A stretch of 5,718 nt of DNA from Desulfobulbaceae bacterium (GTDB taxonomy: Bacteria > Desulfobacterota > Desulfobulbia > Desulfobulbales > UBA5123), in NCBI GenBank assembly GCA_029865195.1, contig JAOUHH010000188.1:1-5718 (forward strand). Direction: 5' to 3'. A program made the translations under genes and the position numbers. Position 1 is the stretch's first letter. Each line of letters begins with the position of its first letter. The notes beneath the pieces are model-generated. The model worked only from the letters and a program-made list of their open reading frames with translations. It was not told where the DNA came from and searched no databases. Of the stretch, positions 1-5,718 are shown piece by piece.

Positions 1-600
1 AGATCGACGCGGAGGACGAGATCGAGACCGTTGACGACTTCGACACCGACGCAGCAGAACCGGTGAGCGATGCCGAGATCGTCGAGATCGACGCGGAGGA
101 CGAGATCGAGACCGTTGACGGCATCGACACCGACGCAGCAGAACCGGTGAGCGATGCCGAGATCGTCGAGATCGACGCGGAGGACGAGATCGAGACCGTT
201 GACGACTTCGACACCGACGCAGCAGAACCGGTGAGCGATGCCGAGATCGTCGAGATCGACGCGGAGGACGAGATCGAGACCGTTGACGACTTCGACACCG
301 ACGCAGAAGAACCGGGGGGCGATGCCGAGATCGTCGAGATCGACGCGGAGGACGAGATCGAGACCGTTGACGGCATCGACACCGACGCAGCAGAACCGGG
401 GGGCGATGCCGAGATCGTCGAGATCGACGCGGAGGACGAGATCGAGACCGTTGACGACTTCGACACCGACGCAGCAGAACCGGTGAGCGATGCCGAGATC
501 GTCGAGATCGACGCGGAGGACGAGATCGAGACCGTTGACGACTTCGACACCGACGCAGCAGAACCGGTGAGCGATGCCGAAATCGTCGAAATCGACGAAG
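1..600 (+). repeat. 84-bp in-frame tandem repeat array (six full copies plus partial copies at both ends)
   Basis: Full units start at 69, 153, 237, 321, 405 and 489. A partial unit enters from the left edge (1-68), and a degenerate copy starts at 573 and loses similarity near 600. Each unit encodes 28 residues beginning DAEIVEIDAEDEIETVD and ending in a DTD-AAEP-type segment. A typical unit has 13 acidic residues and no Lys or Arg. Among the six full copies only five nucleotide positions vary, giving three variable spots: DF or GI, AA or AE, and VS or GG. Units 2, 5 and 6 are identical at the DNA level. The degenerate last copy switches to GAA codons where the array uses GAG, which marks the boundary of the amplified block. 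The array continues upstream, so the total copy number is unknown. Confidence 0.95.
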
Positions 601-1598
601 GAGAGGAAGTCGAAACAGCAGAGGAGAATCTGGAACCGGAAGGCATTGCCGCGGAGCAACCGGCCGACGGTGGAGGCGTTGATGAATTCCCACCCGAGAG
701 GCGCCCGGAGATGCTGGAGGCACTCTCGAAATATATCGAACCGGAAGAGGCCTTGGCCGGAAAGGCCGAATATCTCACCGAGGCCCACGACGAATATGTG
801 GCGCAGCTTCTTGAACGCTTCATGCCGAAATTCATCAAGATTCCCGCCGGTCAGTATATCGTCGGCAGCCGCCACCCCGGCCCCATCGAACGGCCGGAAC
901 AGCGGATCATGCTGCAATCATTCTATATGGGGCAGTTTCCGGTGATCAACGATCTGTTCGAGATCTTTGTCAGGGAGACCGGCTACGAAACCAGTGCCGA
1001 AAAGCACGGTTACGGTTACGTCCGCGAAGGCCGATATACGAGTTGCATCGATCCTACTTCCGGGCGCACCACCCTGACCGTCAGCAACGGTGCCAAGGAA
1101 CAGCGGGTGGCGGGCGCCAACTGGCGCTCCCCGCAAGGCCCCGGCAGCCACATCAAGGGGAAATACAACCACCCCGTCGTCCAGATAAGCTATGCCGACG
1201 CGCGCGCCTTTGCCGCCTGGGCCGGCAAGCGCCTGCCCACCGAAGACGAATGGGAGGCGGCGGCCAGAGGCTCGGACAACCGCCTCTTCCCTTGGGGAAA
1301 CACCTGGCTGCCCAAACTCGGCAACCTTGAATCGTCGGCCCTTGGCGATACCGCACCGGTGGACCGCCACGGACGCGAATCGGCAAGCCCCTACGGGCTC
1401 TACGACCTGCTCGGCAACGTTTACGAATGGACCGCAACTCTTCATCAGCCTGGCAACCATCCCGACCACCGAAAACAACAGATCCATATCCTCAAGGGCG
1501 GATGCTGGTCATCCAGAAAGTCGATTCACATCAGCCATCGAATGATCGAGAAAGCCGATTACTGGTCCAACATCATCGGCTTCCGCTGCGCGGTGTAA
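1..1598 (+). CDS. Acidic tandem-repeat protein with C-terminal FGE-like (SUMF1/EgtB/PvdO-type) domain, 5' partial
   Basis: The frame is open from the left edge (first whole codon at position 3) to the TAA at 1596-1598, so the true start is upstream. The GTG at 63 is only the Val codon of a repeat and has no ribosome binding site. Three parts are visible: acidic 28-residue repeats to about 572; a decaying repeat and a charged linker to about 820; then an FGE-sulfatase-type domain at about 822-1595. Hallmarks of that domain are RLPTEDEWEAAARG (1230-1271), FPWGN just after it, GNVYEW (1413-1430), a KGGCW motif near 1494-1508 and the terminal GFRCAV (1578-1595). In true FGE two cysteines follow the GGS-[YW] motif; the aligned codons here are Ser (1512-1514) and His (1527-1529), so sulfatase-activating oxidase activity is unlikely. 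Family members with this fold include iron-dependent enzymes and binding domains; which applies is unknown. Signal peptide status cannot be judged. The gene converges on aroB, 25 bp away. The domain call is firm; the function is not known. Confidence 0.85.
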   Translation, partial: IDAEDEIETVDDFDTDAAEPVSDAEIVEIDAEDEIETVDGIDTDAAEPVSDAEIVEIDAEDEIETVDDFDTDAAEPVSDAEIVEIDAEDEIETVDDFDTDAEEPGGDAEIVEIDAEDEIETVDGIDTDAAEPGGDAEIVEIDAEDEIETVDDFDTDAAEPVSDAEIVEIDAEDEIETVDDFDTDAAEPVSDAEIVEIDEGEEVETAEENLEPEGIAAEQPADGGGVDEFPPERRPEMLEALSKYIEPEEALAGKAEYLTEAHDEYVAQLLERFMPKFIKIPAGQYIVGSRHPGPIERPEQRIMLQSFYMGQFPVINDLFEIFVRETGYETSAEKHGYGYVREGRYTSCIDPTSGRTTLTVSNGAKEQRVAGANWRSPQGPGSHIKGKYNHPVVQISYADARAFAAWAGKRLPTEDEWEAAARGSDNRLFPWGNTWLPKLGNLESSALGDTAPVDRHGRESASPYGLYDLLGNVYEWTATLHQPGNHPDHRKQQIHILKGGCWSSRKSIHISHRMIEKADYWSNIIGFRCAV

Positions 1599-1623
1599 CA
1601 ATGCCCCGAGAGCGGCAGCAGAC

Positions 1624-2700
1624 TCAACCGGCCAGCACCTGATCGACCAATTCGCTCGCGACATCATCGGAGATGGTGACGGTGCCGATGGAGGTCGGCA
1701 AGACGAAGAATGGCCGGCCGCCCACCGATTTTTTATCCGTTTTCAGGTATGCCTTCATCCTTCCCCGGTCGAGGCCGGCCGGAATTGCCACCGGTAAACC
1801 ATAGGCCGCGATCAGTTCCCGCAGACGCGACGCCTCCTCGGCGGAAAACAGCCCCTTGCGTACGGCCAGATCACTTACCGCCACCATGCCGATAGCCACC
1901 GCCGAGCCATGCGCCAGCGTATAGTCGGATGCCGCCTCGACGGCATGGCCGATGGTATGGCCGAAATTCAATATCCGGCGCAGATCCGCCTCCCGTTCGT
2001 CAGCCGCCACCACCTGCGCCTTGATGGCGCAACAGCGTTCAATCACCTCTTCGAGGACGGCCAAATCACGGGCAAGAATGGCCTCCCGCCGAGAGTCGAG
2101 GTATTCGAAAAAAGCACGGTCATGGATGACGCTGTACTTGATCACCTCGGCGAGCCCGTTCAAAAGCTCGGCATCCGGCAGGGTGTCAAGCACGGTGCTG
2201 TCGATGAACACCGCCCGCGGCTGATAGAAAGAACCGACCAGATTCTTGCCCTCAGGGATGTCAACCCCGGTCTTGCCGCCCACCGAACTGTCGACCTGGG
2301 CGAGCAAGGTGGTAGGGACCTGCACAAAGGAAATGCCGCGCATGTATATGGCGGCAAGGAATCCGGTGATATCGCCGGTGACGCCACCACCCAAGGCGAT
2401 CAACCCATCCTTGCGGTCAACGTTGTGCTGCGCAAGTTTTCTGGCCAGATCGGTGACGGTGGCGAGGTGTTTACTCCCCTCGCCATGCGGAAATTCGATC
2501 AACTCAACGGCGAAGCCACTGGCGCGCAACGATGCAAGAAGCGGCTCGCCATAGATGGCGGCAACCCGATCATCGGCAATCACCACGTAGCGCTTGGCCA
2601 CCGACCGCCTCTCGAGATCCCGGCCCACCTCGGCCAATAAACCTTTACCGATAAAGATGGGATAGGCACGATCACCGAGCCCGACTTGCAACTGACGCAT
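1624..2700 (-). CDS. aroB: 3-dehydroquinate synthase (AroB)
   Basis: This cytosolic enzyme converts DAHP to 3-dehydroquinate, the second step of the shikimate pathway to aromatic amino acids, using NAD and a divalent metal. The 358-residue product has the normal family length. The NAD-binding glycine loop GGGVTGD lies at residues 104-110, followed by the conserved PTTLLAQVDSSVGGKTG segment (129-145, containing Lys143) and GKN with Lys152. The expected metal ligands are Glu185 (in LAEVIKYS), His248 (in NFGHTIGH) and His264 (in AHGSAVAIGM). The ATG at 2700 is preceded by GAGGG about seven bases upstream, and translation from it gives a full N-terminal domain. The gene is divergent from the winged-helix gene across 194 bp and convergent with the FGE-like gene. 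No clear terminator sits in the 25-bp convergent gap, so transcripts may overlap. No convincing promoter was found upstream of it. The protein appears intact, and the identification is very secure. Confidence 0.97.
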   Translation of the reverse strand: MRQLQVGLGDRAYPIFIGKGLLAEVGRDLERRSVAKRYVVIADDRVAAIYGEPLLASLRASGFAVELIEFPHGEGSKHLATVTDLARKLAQHNVDRKDGLIALGGGVTGDITGFLAAIYMRGISFVQVPTTLLAQVDSSVGGKTGVDIPEGKNLVGSFYQPRAVFIDSTVLDTLPDAELLNGLAEVIKYSVIHDRAFFEYLDSRREAILARDLAVLEEVIERCCAIKAQVVAADEREADLRRILNFGHTIGHAVEAASDYTLAHGSAVAIGMVAVSDLAVRKGLFSAEEASRLRELIAAYGLPVAIPAGLDRGRMKAYLKTDKKSVGGRPFFVLPTSIGTVTISDDVASELVDQVLAG

Positions 2701-2809
2701 ATTGTCCCTCGTTTCTTGGTATTAGCAGCGCAACGCACCTGCCCTGCCGGTCTAATAAATTACGGAACAGTCAAGATATTAAGCCGCTCGCCAGAATGCA
2801 AGGAAGATG

Positions 2810-2839
2810 TTGACAACAACAATCCGAGACTGATTTACT
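2810..2839 (+). promoter_or_regulatory. Candidate sigma70-type promoter for the winged-helix gene
   Basis: A perfect TTGACA (2810-2815) is followed after 18 bases by TTTACT (2834-2839), which matches four of six positions of the -10 consensus. A TG one base upstream of the -10 (2831-2832) would make it an extended -10. Transcription would start near 2846, giving a leader of about 50 bases before the ATG at 2895. This rests on sequence matching only. Confidence 0.5.
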
Positions 2840-2894
2840 GAGAACAAATACTGACCGTTACAAAAACCGCAACACCATTGCAGAGGGAGAACCC

Positions 2895-3362
2895 ATGTCG
2901 GCAAAGCCTACCAAAAAGAAAACGCAACCAAGCACCAAGCCTGAAAAGGACATCATCACCGAAACAAGCATCAAGGTGGGCAAGGCCCTGGCGCGAACCT
3001 CGATCCAGGCTGAAAAAAGCACCAATAAGGTCAAAAAGATGGCCGAGGAATTGCTTGAGTCGGTTGGCGAAAAGGTGAGCCGCACCAAAAATGCCGTGGC
3101 GGCAAAAAAGAAAACCGCTCCCGCCCGTGAAATCGCGCTCGCCCCGGCCTCCGGGCTGTCCGTCGAAGGACACCTTGGCTTTCTGGCCGGCGATCTGTAC
3201 CAAACCCTCAAGGCCAAAGGGGACACCGCGGCCTCAGAGCTCGTCAATGCCCTCAGGAAGCGCGGCCACACCGAAGCGATGATCTACGCGGCCATGGGCT
3301 GGCTGGCCAGGGAAGGCCAGGTTACCTTCACCCCGGACGGCAAGAACCTCACCCTGCGCTGA
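2895..3362 (+). CDS. Lysine-rich, histone-H1-like protein with C-terminal winged-helix domain (DUF2582-like)
   Basis: The 155-residue product has two halves. Residues 1-73 are strongly basic, with 17 lysines and clusters at 7-9 and 71-73. Their composition recalls bacterial histone-H1-like and AlgP-type tails, and a likely helical stretch spans about 25-68. Residues 89-155, from SVEGHLGFLAGDLY to the end, resemble the small winged-helix family DUF2582: two helices ending in ELVNALRKRGHTEAMIYAAM, a third helix GWLAREG, and a beta wing QVTFTPDGKNLTLR. There is no signal peptide or membrane segment. The start is set by a strong GAGGGAG ribosome binding site seven to eight bases before ATG 2895. 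The gene stands alone between divergent aroB and convergent sat, with a candidate promoter upstream and a terminator downstream. A DNA-binding, nucleoid-associated role is inferred from the basic tail and fold; no specific function is established. The domain name comes from memory of the family pattern and should be confirmed by a profile search. Confidence 0.6.
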   Translation: MSAKPTKKKTQPSTKPEKDIITETSIKVGKALARTSIQAEKSTNKVKKMAEELLESVGEKVSRTKNAVAAKKKTAPAREIALAPASGLSVEGHLGFLAGDLYQTLKAKGDTAASELVNALRKRGHTEAMIYAAMGWLAREGQVTFTPDGKNLTLR

Positions 3363-3377
3363 GATTATATTGCCTCA

Positions 3378-3395
3378 CCGGCCAAAACCGGCCGG
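3378..3395 (+). other. GC-rich hairpin in the 3' untranslated region
   Basis: CCGGCC (3378-3383) and GGCCGG (3390-3395) form a perfect 6-bp stem around the loop AAAACC, 15 bases after the stop of the winged-helix gene. There is no T tract, so it is not an intrinsic terminator by itself. It could protect the mRNA 3' end or be chance in GC-rich DNA. Confidence 0.3.
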
Positions 3396-3426
3396 CCGCC
3401 AGCGCAGGTAAGCGTTCAGCACCCAT

Positions 3427-3465
3427 AAAAAAAAAGGAGATGCCCGAAGGCATCTCCTTTTTTTT
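3427..3465. terminator. Bidirectional intrinsic terminator shared by the winged-helix gene and sat
   Basis: A perfect 9-bp stem, GGAGATGCC (3436-3444) and GGCATCTCC (3449-3457), encloses a 4-base loop. It is flanked by nine A (3427-3435) and eight T (3458-3465), so each strand reads hairpin then U tract. On the minus strand the loop reads C(UUCG)G, an exceptionally stable tetraloop, which suggests it is tuned mainly for the sat transcript. It lies 31 bp beyond the sat stop and 73 bp beyond the stop of the plus-strand gene. Confidence 0.9.
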
Positions 3466-3488
3466 ATTCCGTACAGGATGAAGAATTC

Positions 3489-4769
3489 TTATTTCATCTT
3501 GTCGCCGGAAGCGGCACCCTGCATCTTGACCTCAACCTTCTCGGTCAGACCTGCATAGTACTCACGGAGGATAACCAGAACCTCCTCGCGACCGAAGTGG
3601 TCAACAACCGGGGCGCCCTCGGAGAGAGCCTTCCGCAGCTTGGTACCGGAAAGAACGACGCGGTCTTCCTTGGAATGCGGGCAGGTACGCAGGGAAGCCA
3701 TACCGTCGCACTTGTGACAGTAGAAGGTCCAGTCGATCTTGAGCGGAGCGCACTGCAGAGCCTTGCCCGGATCAGCCGGGGTGGGGATGCGATCGAAGAT
3801 CTCTTGAGCCTCGAACAAACCGTAGAAGTCGCCAACGCCGGCATGGTCACGACCGATGATCATCTTGTTGATGCCGTAGTTCTGACGGAAGGTAGCGTGG
3901 AGCAGGGCCTCACGAGGACCCGCGTAACGCATATCCAGGGGGTAACCGGCCTGGATGACGTTGTCTTTCACGAAGTAGTGCTCAACCAGGCAGTCGATGG
4001 CCTTAACGCGAACGTTGGCGGGGATATCACCTTTCTTCAGGTTACCGATCAAGGAGTGGATCAGAACACCGTCGCAAACCTCAATGGCGATCTTGGCCAG
4101 GAACTCATGGGAGCGGTGCATGGGGTTACGCAGCTGCAGAGCGGCAACGTCCTTCCAACCGCGCTCCTCGAACATGGCACGGGTCTCGGCCGGGGTCAGG
4201 TAAACACCCTTATACTCGTTCGGGTACTCGCCCTCGGAGAGAACCTTTACCGGACCGGCGATGTTAACCTCTTTCTGGTTCATAACCATCTGCACACCGG
4301 GATGATCCTTAAGAGCGATCTCCCAGAACTTGTCGTCGGCAGACTCCTCGCCATTGCCCTTGAAGACCTTCTCGCACTCCCACTTCTTGTCGGCATCGCT
4401 CATCTCGAACTTCTCGCTGACCTTCATGGTAGCGTAGATGACGCCGTCACGCTCGAGAGCGATCTCATCGCCGACGTTGACAGCCGCTGCATCGGCCTTG
4501 GAGATATCCAGGGTGATGGGTACCGGCCAGAAGGTGCCGTTGGCCATGGTGAAGTTCTCGCAAACGCCTTTCCAGTCAGCCTTGGTCATGAAGCCGTCCA
4601 GCGGAGAGAAACCGCCGATACCCATCATGATCAAGTCACCCTTGGCGCGGGCGCTGATCTGGATCTTCTTCAATTTGGCAGCTTTCTCCTGCTCGGCAAC
4701 CAGTTCGCTACCATGCAATTTGCAGCAGACCAGACCTTTACCACCGTGGGGTGCGACTAATTTCGACAT
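3489..4769 (-). CDS. sat: Sulfate adenylyltransferase (dissimilatory-type ATP sulfurylase)
   Basis: The enzyme makes adenosine 5'-phosphosulfate and pyrophosphate from ATP and sulfate in the cytosol; in sulfate reducers this feeds APS reductase, and in sulfur-disproportionating relatives it can run in reverse. The product is 426 residues from the chosen start (MSKLVAPHGGKG), a normal length for a single-domain Sat with no APS-kinase extension. Catalytic motifs are QLRNPMHRSHE (212-222, containing the HxxH) and GRDHAGVG (306-313). A probable metal site is formed by Cys351, Cys354, Cys363 and His365 (FYCHKC...TCPH), typical of archaeal and sulfate-reducer enzymes. An in-frame ATG nine bases further upstream (4778) would add MQV, but it touches the AAGGAG ribosome binding site, so ATG 4769 is preferred. 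The gene is a single transcription unit, with a near-consensus promoter upstream and a strong terminator downstream. No aprBA or qmo genes adjoin it. The identification is very secure. Confidence 0.98.
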   Translation of the reverse strand: MSKLVAPHGGKGLVCCKLHGSELVAEQEKAAKLKKIQISARAKGDLIMMGIGGFSPLDGFMTKADWKGVCENFTMANGTFWPVPITLDISKADAAAVNVGDEIALERDGVIYATMKVSEKFEMSDADKKWECEKVFKGNGEESADDKFWEIALKDHPGVQMVMNQKEVNIAGPVKVLSEGEYPNEYKGVYLTPAETRAMFEERGWKDVAALQLRNPMHRSHEFLAKIAIEVCDGVLIHSLIGNLKKGDIPANVRVKAIDCLVEHYFVKDNVIQAGYPLDMRYAGPREALLHATFRQNYGINKMIIGRDHAGVGDFYGLFEAQEIFDRIPTPADPGKALQCAPLKIDWTFYCHKCDGMASLRTCPHSKEDRVVLSGTKLRKALSEGAPVVDHFGREEVLVILREYYAGLTEKVEVKMQGAASGDKMK

Positions 4770-4778
4770 GACTTGCAT

Positions 4779-4784
4779 CTCCTT
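4779..4784 (-). promoter_or_regulatory. Ribosome binding site that decides the sat start
   Basis: On the minus strand AAGGAG directly abuts ATG 4778-4776 (zero spacing) and lies nine bases before ATG 4769-4767. Ribosomes need several bases of spacing, so the second ATG is the better start. The protein then begins MSKLVAP, which agrees with the N-terminus usual for Sat of sulfate reducers. Confidence 0.7.
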
Positions 4785-4843
4785 GTAAATATAATTTGTG
4801 GAAAAAATGAACCACTATTCATAGCTCAAATACAGGCGAGAAC

Positions 4844-4870
4844 ATTATATAGGCAGGGGATCATTGTCAA
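4844..4870 (-). promoter_or_regulatory. Probable strong sigma70-type promoter of sat
   Basis: On the minus strand a perfect TTGACA (4870-4865) and a perfect TATAAT (4849-4844) are separated by 15 bases. Both hexamers match consensus, but the spacer is two bases shorter than the optimum of 17. Transcription would start near 4837 and leave an AT-rich leader of about 68 bases before the preferred ATG at 4769. Placement upstream of a gene normally expressed at very high level supports the call. Confidence 0.75.
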
Positions 4871-5066
4871 GGAAAAATTCACGCGAGTGGATGAGCCGAA
4901 CGGAAGGCGGGGGAAGAGCGCTATTCGGCCATGGTCAACAAAATATAAAATTAATACTCATTCACGAGCAGGCATTTAAACGCAAAAAACCCTCCCGGTC
5001 CACCATATCCTTTTGGCGCCGGCAAGGCTTCTATATAAGCACGAAAAAACTTGTTAAGTGTACTGG

Positions 5067-5474
5067 CTAGACCCGTTTATCGAAGATCAATCCCAACAAC
5101 TCGTCAAGCTTGCTCCGGAGATTCAGGATCTCCTCCGAAGGAATCTGGCGGATGACCTCACCATCTTCTTTCGAAGTAAACTTGAATACAACACTCTCCG
5201 TTTTTTCGTCGACGGAAAACTGCAGGTTTGACCCCATTTTATCCAATCGAGACTGGATCTCATCCGCGTAACGGGCCGCTTCCTCGCGGCTGACAATTTC
5301 CCGACTCTGCTGCCGCGCCTGCAGTGACTTCTTTTCCATGGCGCCATTGGCGGTATCTTCAACCGGGGCAACCGGTTTTACCTGTACCGCCGAATCGGAT
5401 CTCTGCCCGCCCGGAGAGGGAACCACCAACACCCCGGCACCCTTGTTTTCACTGGCTACATTATTGATATCCAT
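5067..5474 (-). CDS. flaG: FlaG family flagellar protein
   Basis: The 135-residue product matches the small FlaG family, found next to flagellin and filament-cap genes and linked to flagellar filament length or assembly in some bacteria; its molecular role is poorly defined. Residues 1-60 are a low-complexity Pro/Val/Gln-rich tail. The conserved FlaG region covers about 62-134: a helix with EEAARYADEIQSRLDKM, then NLQFSVDE (83-90), a beta segment SVVFKFT, the hallmark VIRQIPSEEIL (107-117), and LDELLGLIFDKR at the C-terminus. The start at 5474 has a strong GAGGAGG ribosome binding site about five bases upstream. It follows an unidentified partial gene on the same strand by 61 bp and is probably co-transcribed with it. 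The usual downstream partner fliD is not present: the next gene on the strand is sat, almost 300 bp away with its own promoter. The identification is secure; the exact function is not. Confidence 0.85.
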   Translation of the reverse strand: MDINNVASENKGAGVLVVPSPGGQRSDSAVQVKPVAPVEDTANGAMEKKSLQARQQSREIVSREEAARYADEIQSRLDKMGSNLQFSVDEKTESVVFKFTSKEDGEVIRQIPSEEILNLRSKLDELLGLIFDKRV

Positions 5475-5535
5475 ACCGACCTCCTCTTACACCAACTGCC
5501 TTAACTACAACCAACAACCACAACCTGTAACTACC

Positions 5536-5718
5536 TTACACCGAAAATGACATCTGACCCGAAACCGCCCCTTGCGATGAAGGCGAAGCCACCCCCCTTT
5601 CCTTGACAAGAGCAGCACCTGACGTCTTCACTTGAGCATCAACAGGGTTATTCGCCCTAGATGCCGATAGCAACCCATGCTCCCGCATGGCTGTTTCCTC
5701 CCACACCTCTTTCAAACG
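5536..5718 (-). CDS. C-terminal end of an unidentified gene, probably in the flagellar cluster (5' partial)
   Basis: Reading leftwards from the right edge, one frame is open for 60 codons to a TAA at 5538-5536. The visible tail begins RLKEVWEETAMREHGLL, which looks helical and charged, and then becomes a Ser/Gly/Ala/Val-rich, probably disordered end finishing GAVSGQMSFSV. It is on the same strand as flaG and ends 61 bp before it, so the two are likely in one operon. I do not recognise the family. The tail does not resemble the C-terminus of flagellin, FlgK or FlgL. A small flagellar chaperone or accessory protein is possible but is a guess from context. The coding call rests on the uninterrupted frame, its placement and its normal amino acid composition, so confidence is moderate. 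Confidence 0.5.
   Translation of the reverse strand, partial: RLKEVWEETAMREHGLLSASRANNPVDAQVKTSGAALVKERGVASPSSQGAVSGQMSFSV

Noticed and set aside
238..486. A second open frame through the repeats encoding an Arg/Ser/Thr-rich peptide
   Set aside because: It is open only because the 84-bp unit is a multiple of three and lacks stops in that frame. It ends with the array and has no ribosome binding site of its own.
1..600. CRISPR array
   Set aside because: The 84-bp units abut directly with no spacers and are translated in frame with the downstream domain.
918..1487. A 189-codon minus-strand frame opposite the FGE-like domain
   Set aside because: The plus strand encodes the conserved FGE-family motifs; the minus-strand product has no recognisable features.
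1494..1598. C-terminus as a variable region of a diversity-generating retroelement
   Set aside because: FGE-fold proteins can be such targets and the end (SNIIGFR) looks similar, but no template repeat or reverse transcriptase is in the window and the codons do not show an adenine-specific pattern. Searching the flanks for a near-identical template repeat would settle it.
1909..2640. A 243-codon plus-strand frame opposite aroB
   Set aside because: It is antisense to a secure aroB with all active-site motifs, and there is no recognisable protein family.
3597..4760. A 387-codon plus-strand frame opposite sat
   Set aside because: It is antisense to a clearly identified, conserved gene, and its product has no recognisable motifs. 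Long mirror frames are common opposite genes with strong codon bias.
5044..5059. Terminator for flaG (ACTT-AAC-AAGT stem followed by a T run on the minus strand)
   Set aside because: The stem is only four mostly A/T pairs, too weak to support a confident call despite the T run and its position just after the stop.
4773..5070. Small plus-strand frames between sat and flaG
   Set aside because: They overlap the sat promoter and leader, lack ribosome binding sites and show no protein-like motifs. I see nothing coding in 4871-5066.

Overview
The window looks like chromosomal DNA from a motile, Gram-negative dissimilatory sulfate reducer or sulfur disproportionator, most likely in the Desulfobulbales (former Deltaproteobacteria). 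That placement is an inference. It rests on a sulfate adenylyltransferase of the type with a Cys/His metal site that sulfate reducers use, a FlaG-type flagellar gene, moderately high GC content, and a winged-helix protein of a kind I recall from that group. No mobile element, tRNA, rRNA or CRISPR array was seen.

Layout, left to right. (1) Positions 1-1598, plus strand: the 3' part of a large gene whose start lies outside the window. Its product begins with at least six near-perfect, very acidic 28-residue repeats (84 bp each) and ends in a formylglycine-generating-enzyme-like (SUMF1/FGE) domain that lacks the two catalytic cysteines of true FGE. (2) Positions 1624-2700, minus strand and convergent with the first gene: aroB, 3-dehydroquinate synthase. 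(3) Positions 2701-2894: a divergent intergenic region with a plausible promoter for the next gene. (4) Positions 2895-3362, plus strand: a 155-residue basic protein with a lysine-rich, histone-H1-like N-terminus and a C-terminal winged-helix domain. (5) Positions 3427-3465: a strong hairpin terminator that works on both strands and is shared with the next, convergent gene. (6) Positions 3489-4769, minus strand: sat, sulfate adenylyltransferase, as a single-gene unit with its own consensus-like promoter. (7) Positions 5067-5474, minus strand: a flaG-family gene. (8) Positions 5536-5718, minus strand: the last 60 codons of an unidentified gene that enters from the right edge.

The genes do not form one pathway. 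aroB (aromatic biosynthesis) and sat (sulfate activation for respiration) are housekeeping genes with conserved motifs intact. The two rightmost genes probably belong to a flagellar operon read leftwards. The most unusual part is the left end, where an acidic tandem-repeat array is fused to an FGE-fold domain. The array is almost identical between copies, and every difference between the copies changes an amino acid. The lysine-rich winged-helix protein is the second item worth attention, as a candidate nucleoid-associated protein. I found no convincing evidence for a wholly new multi-gene system in this window.
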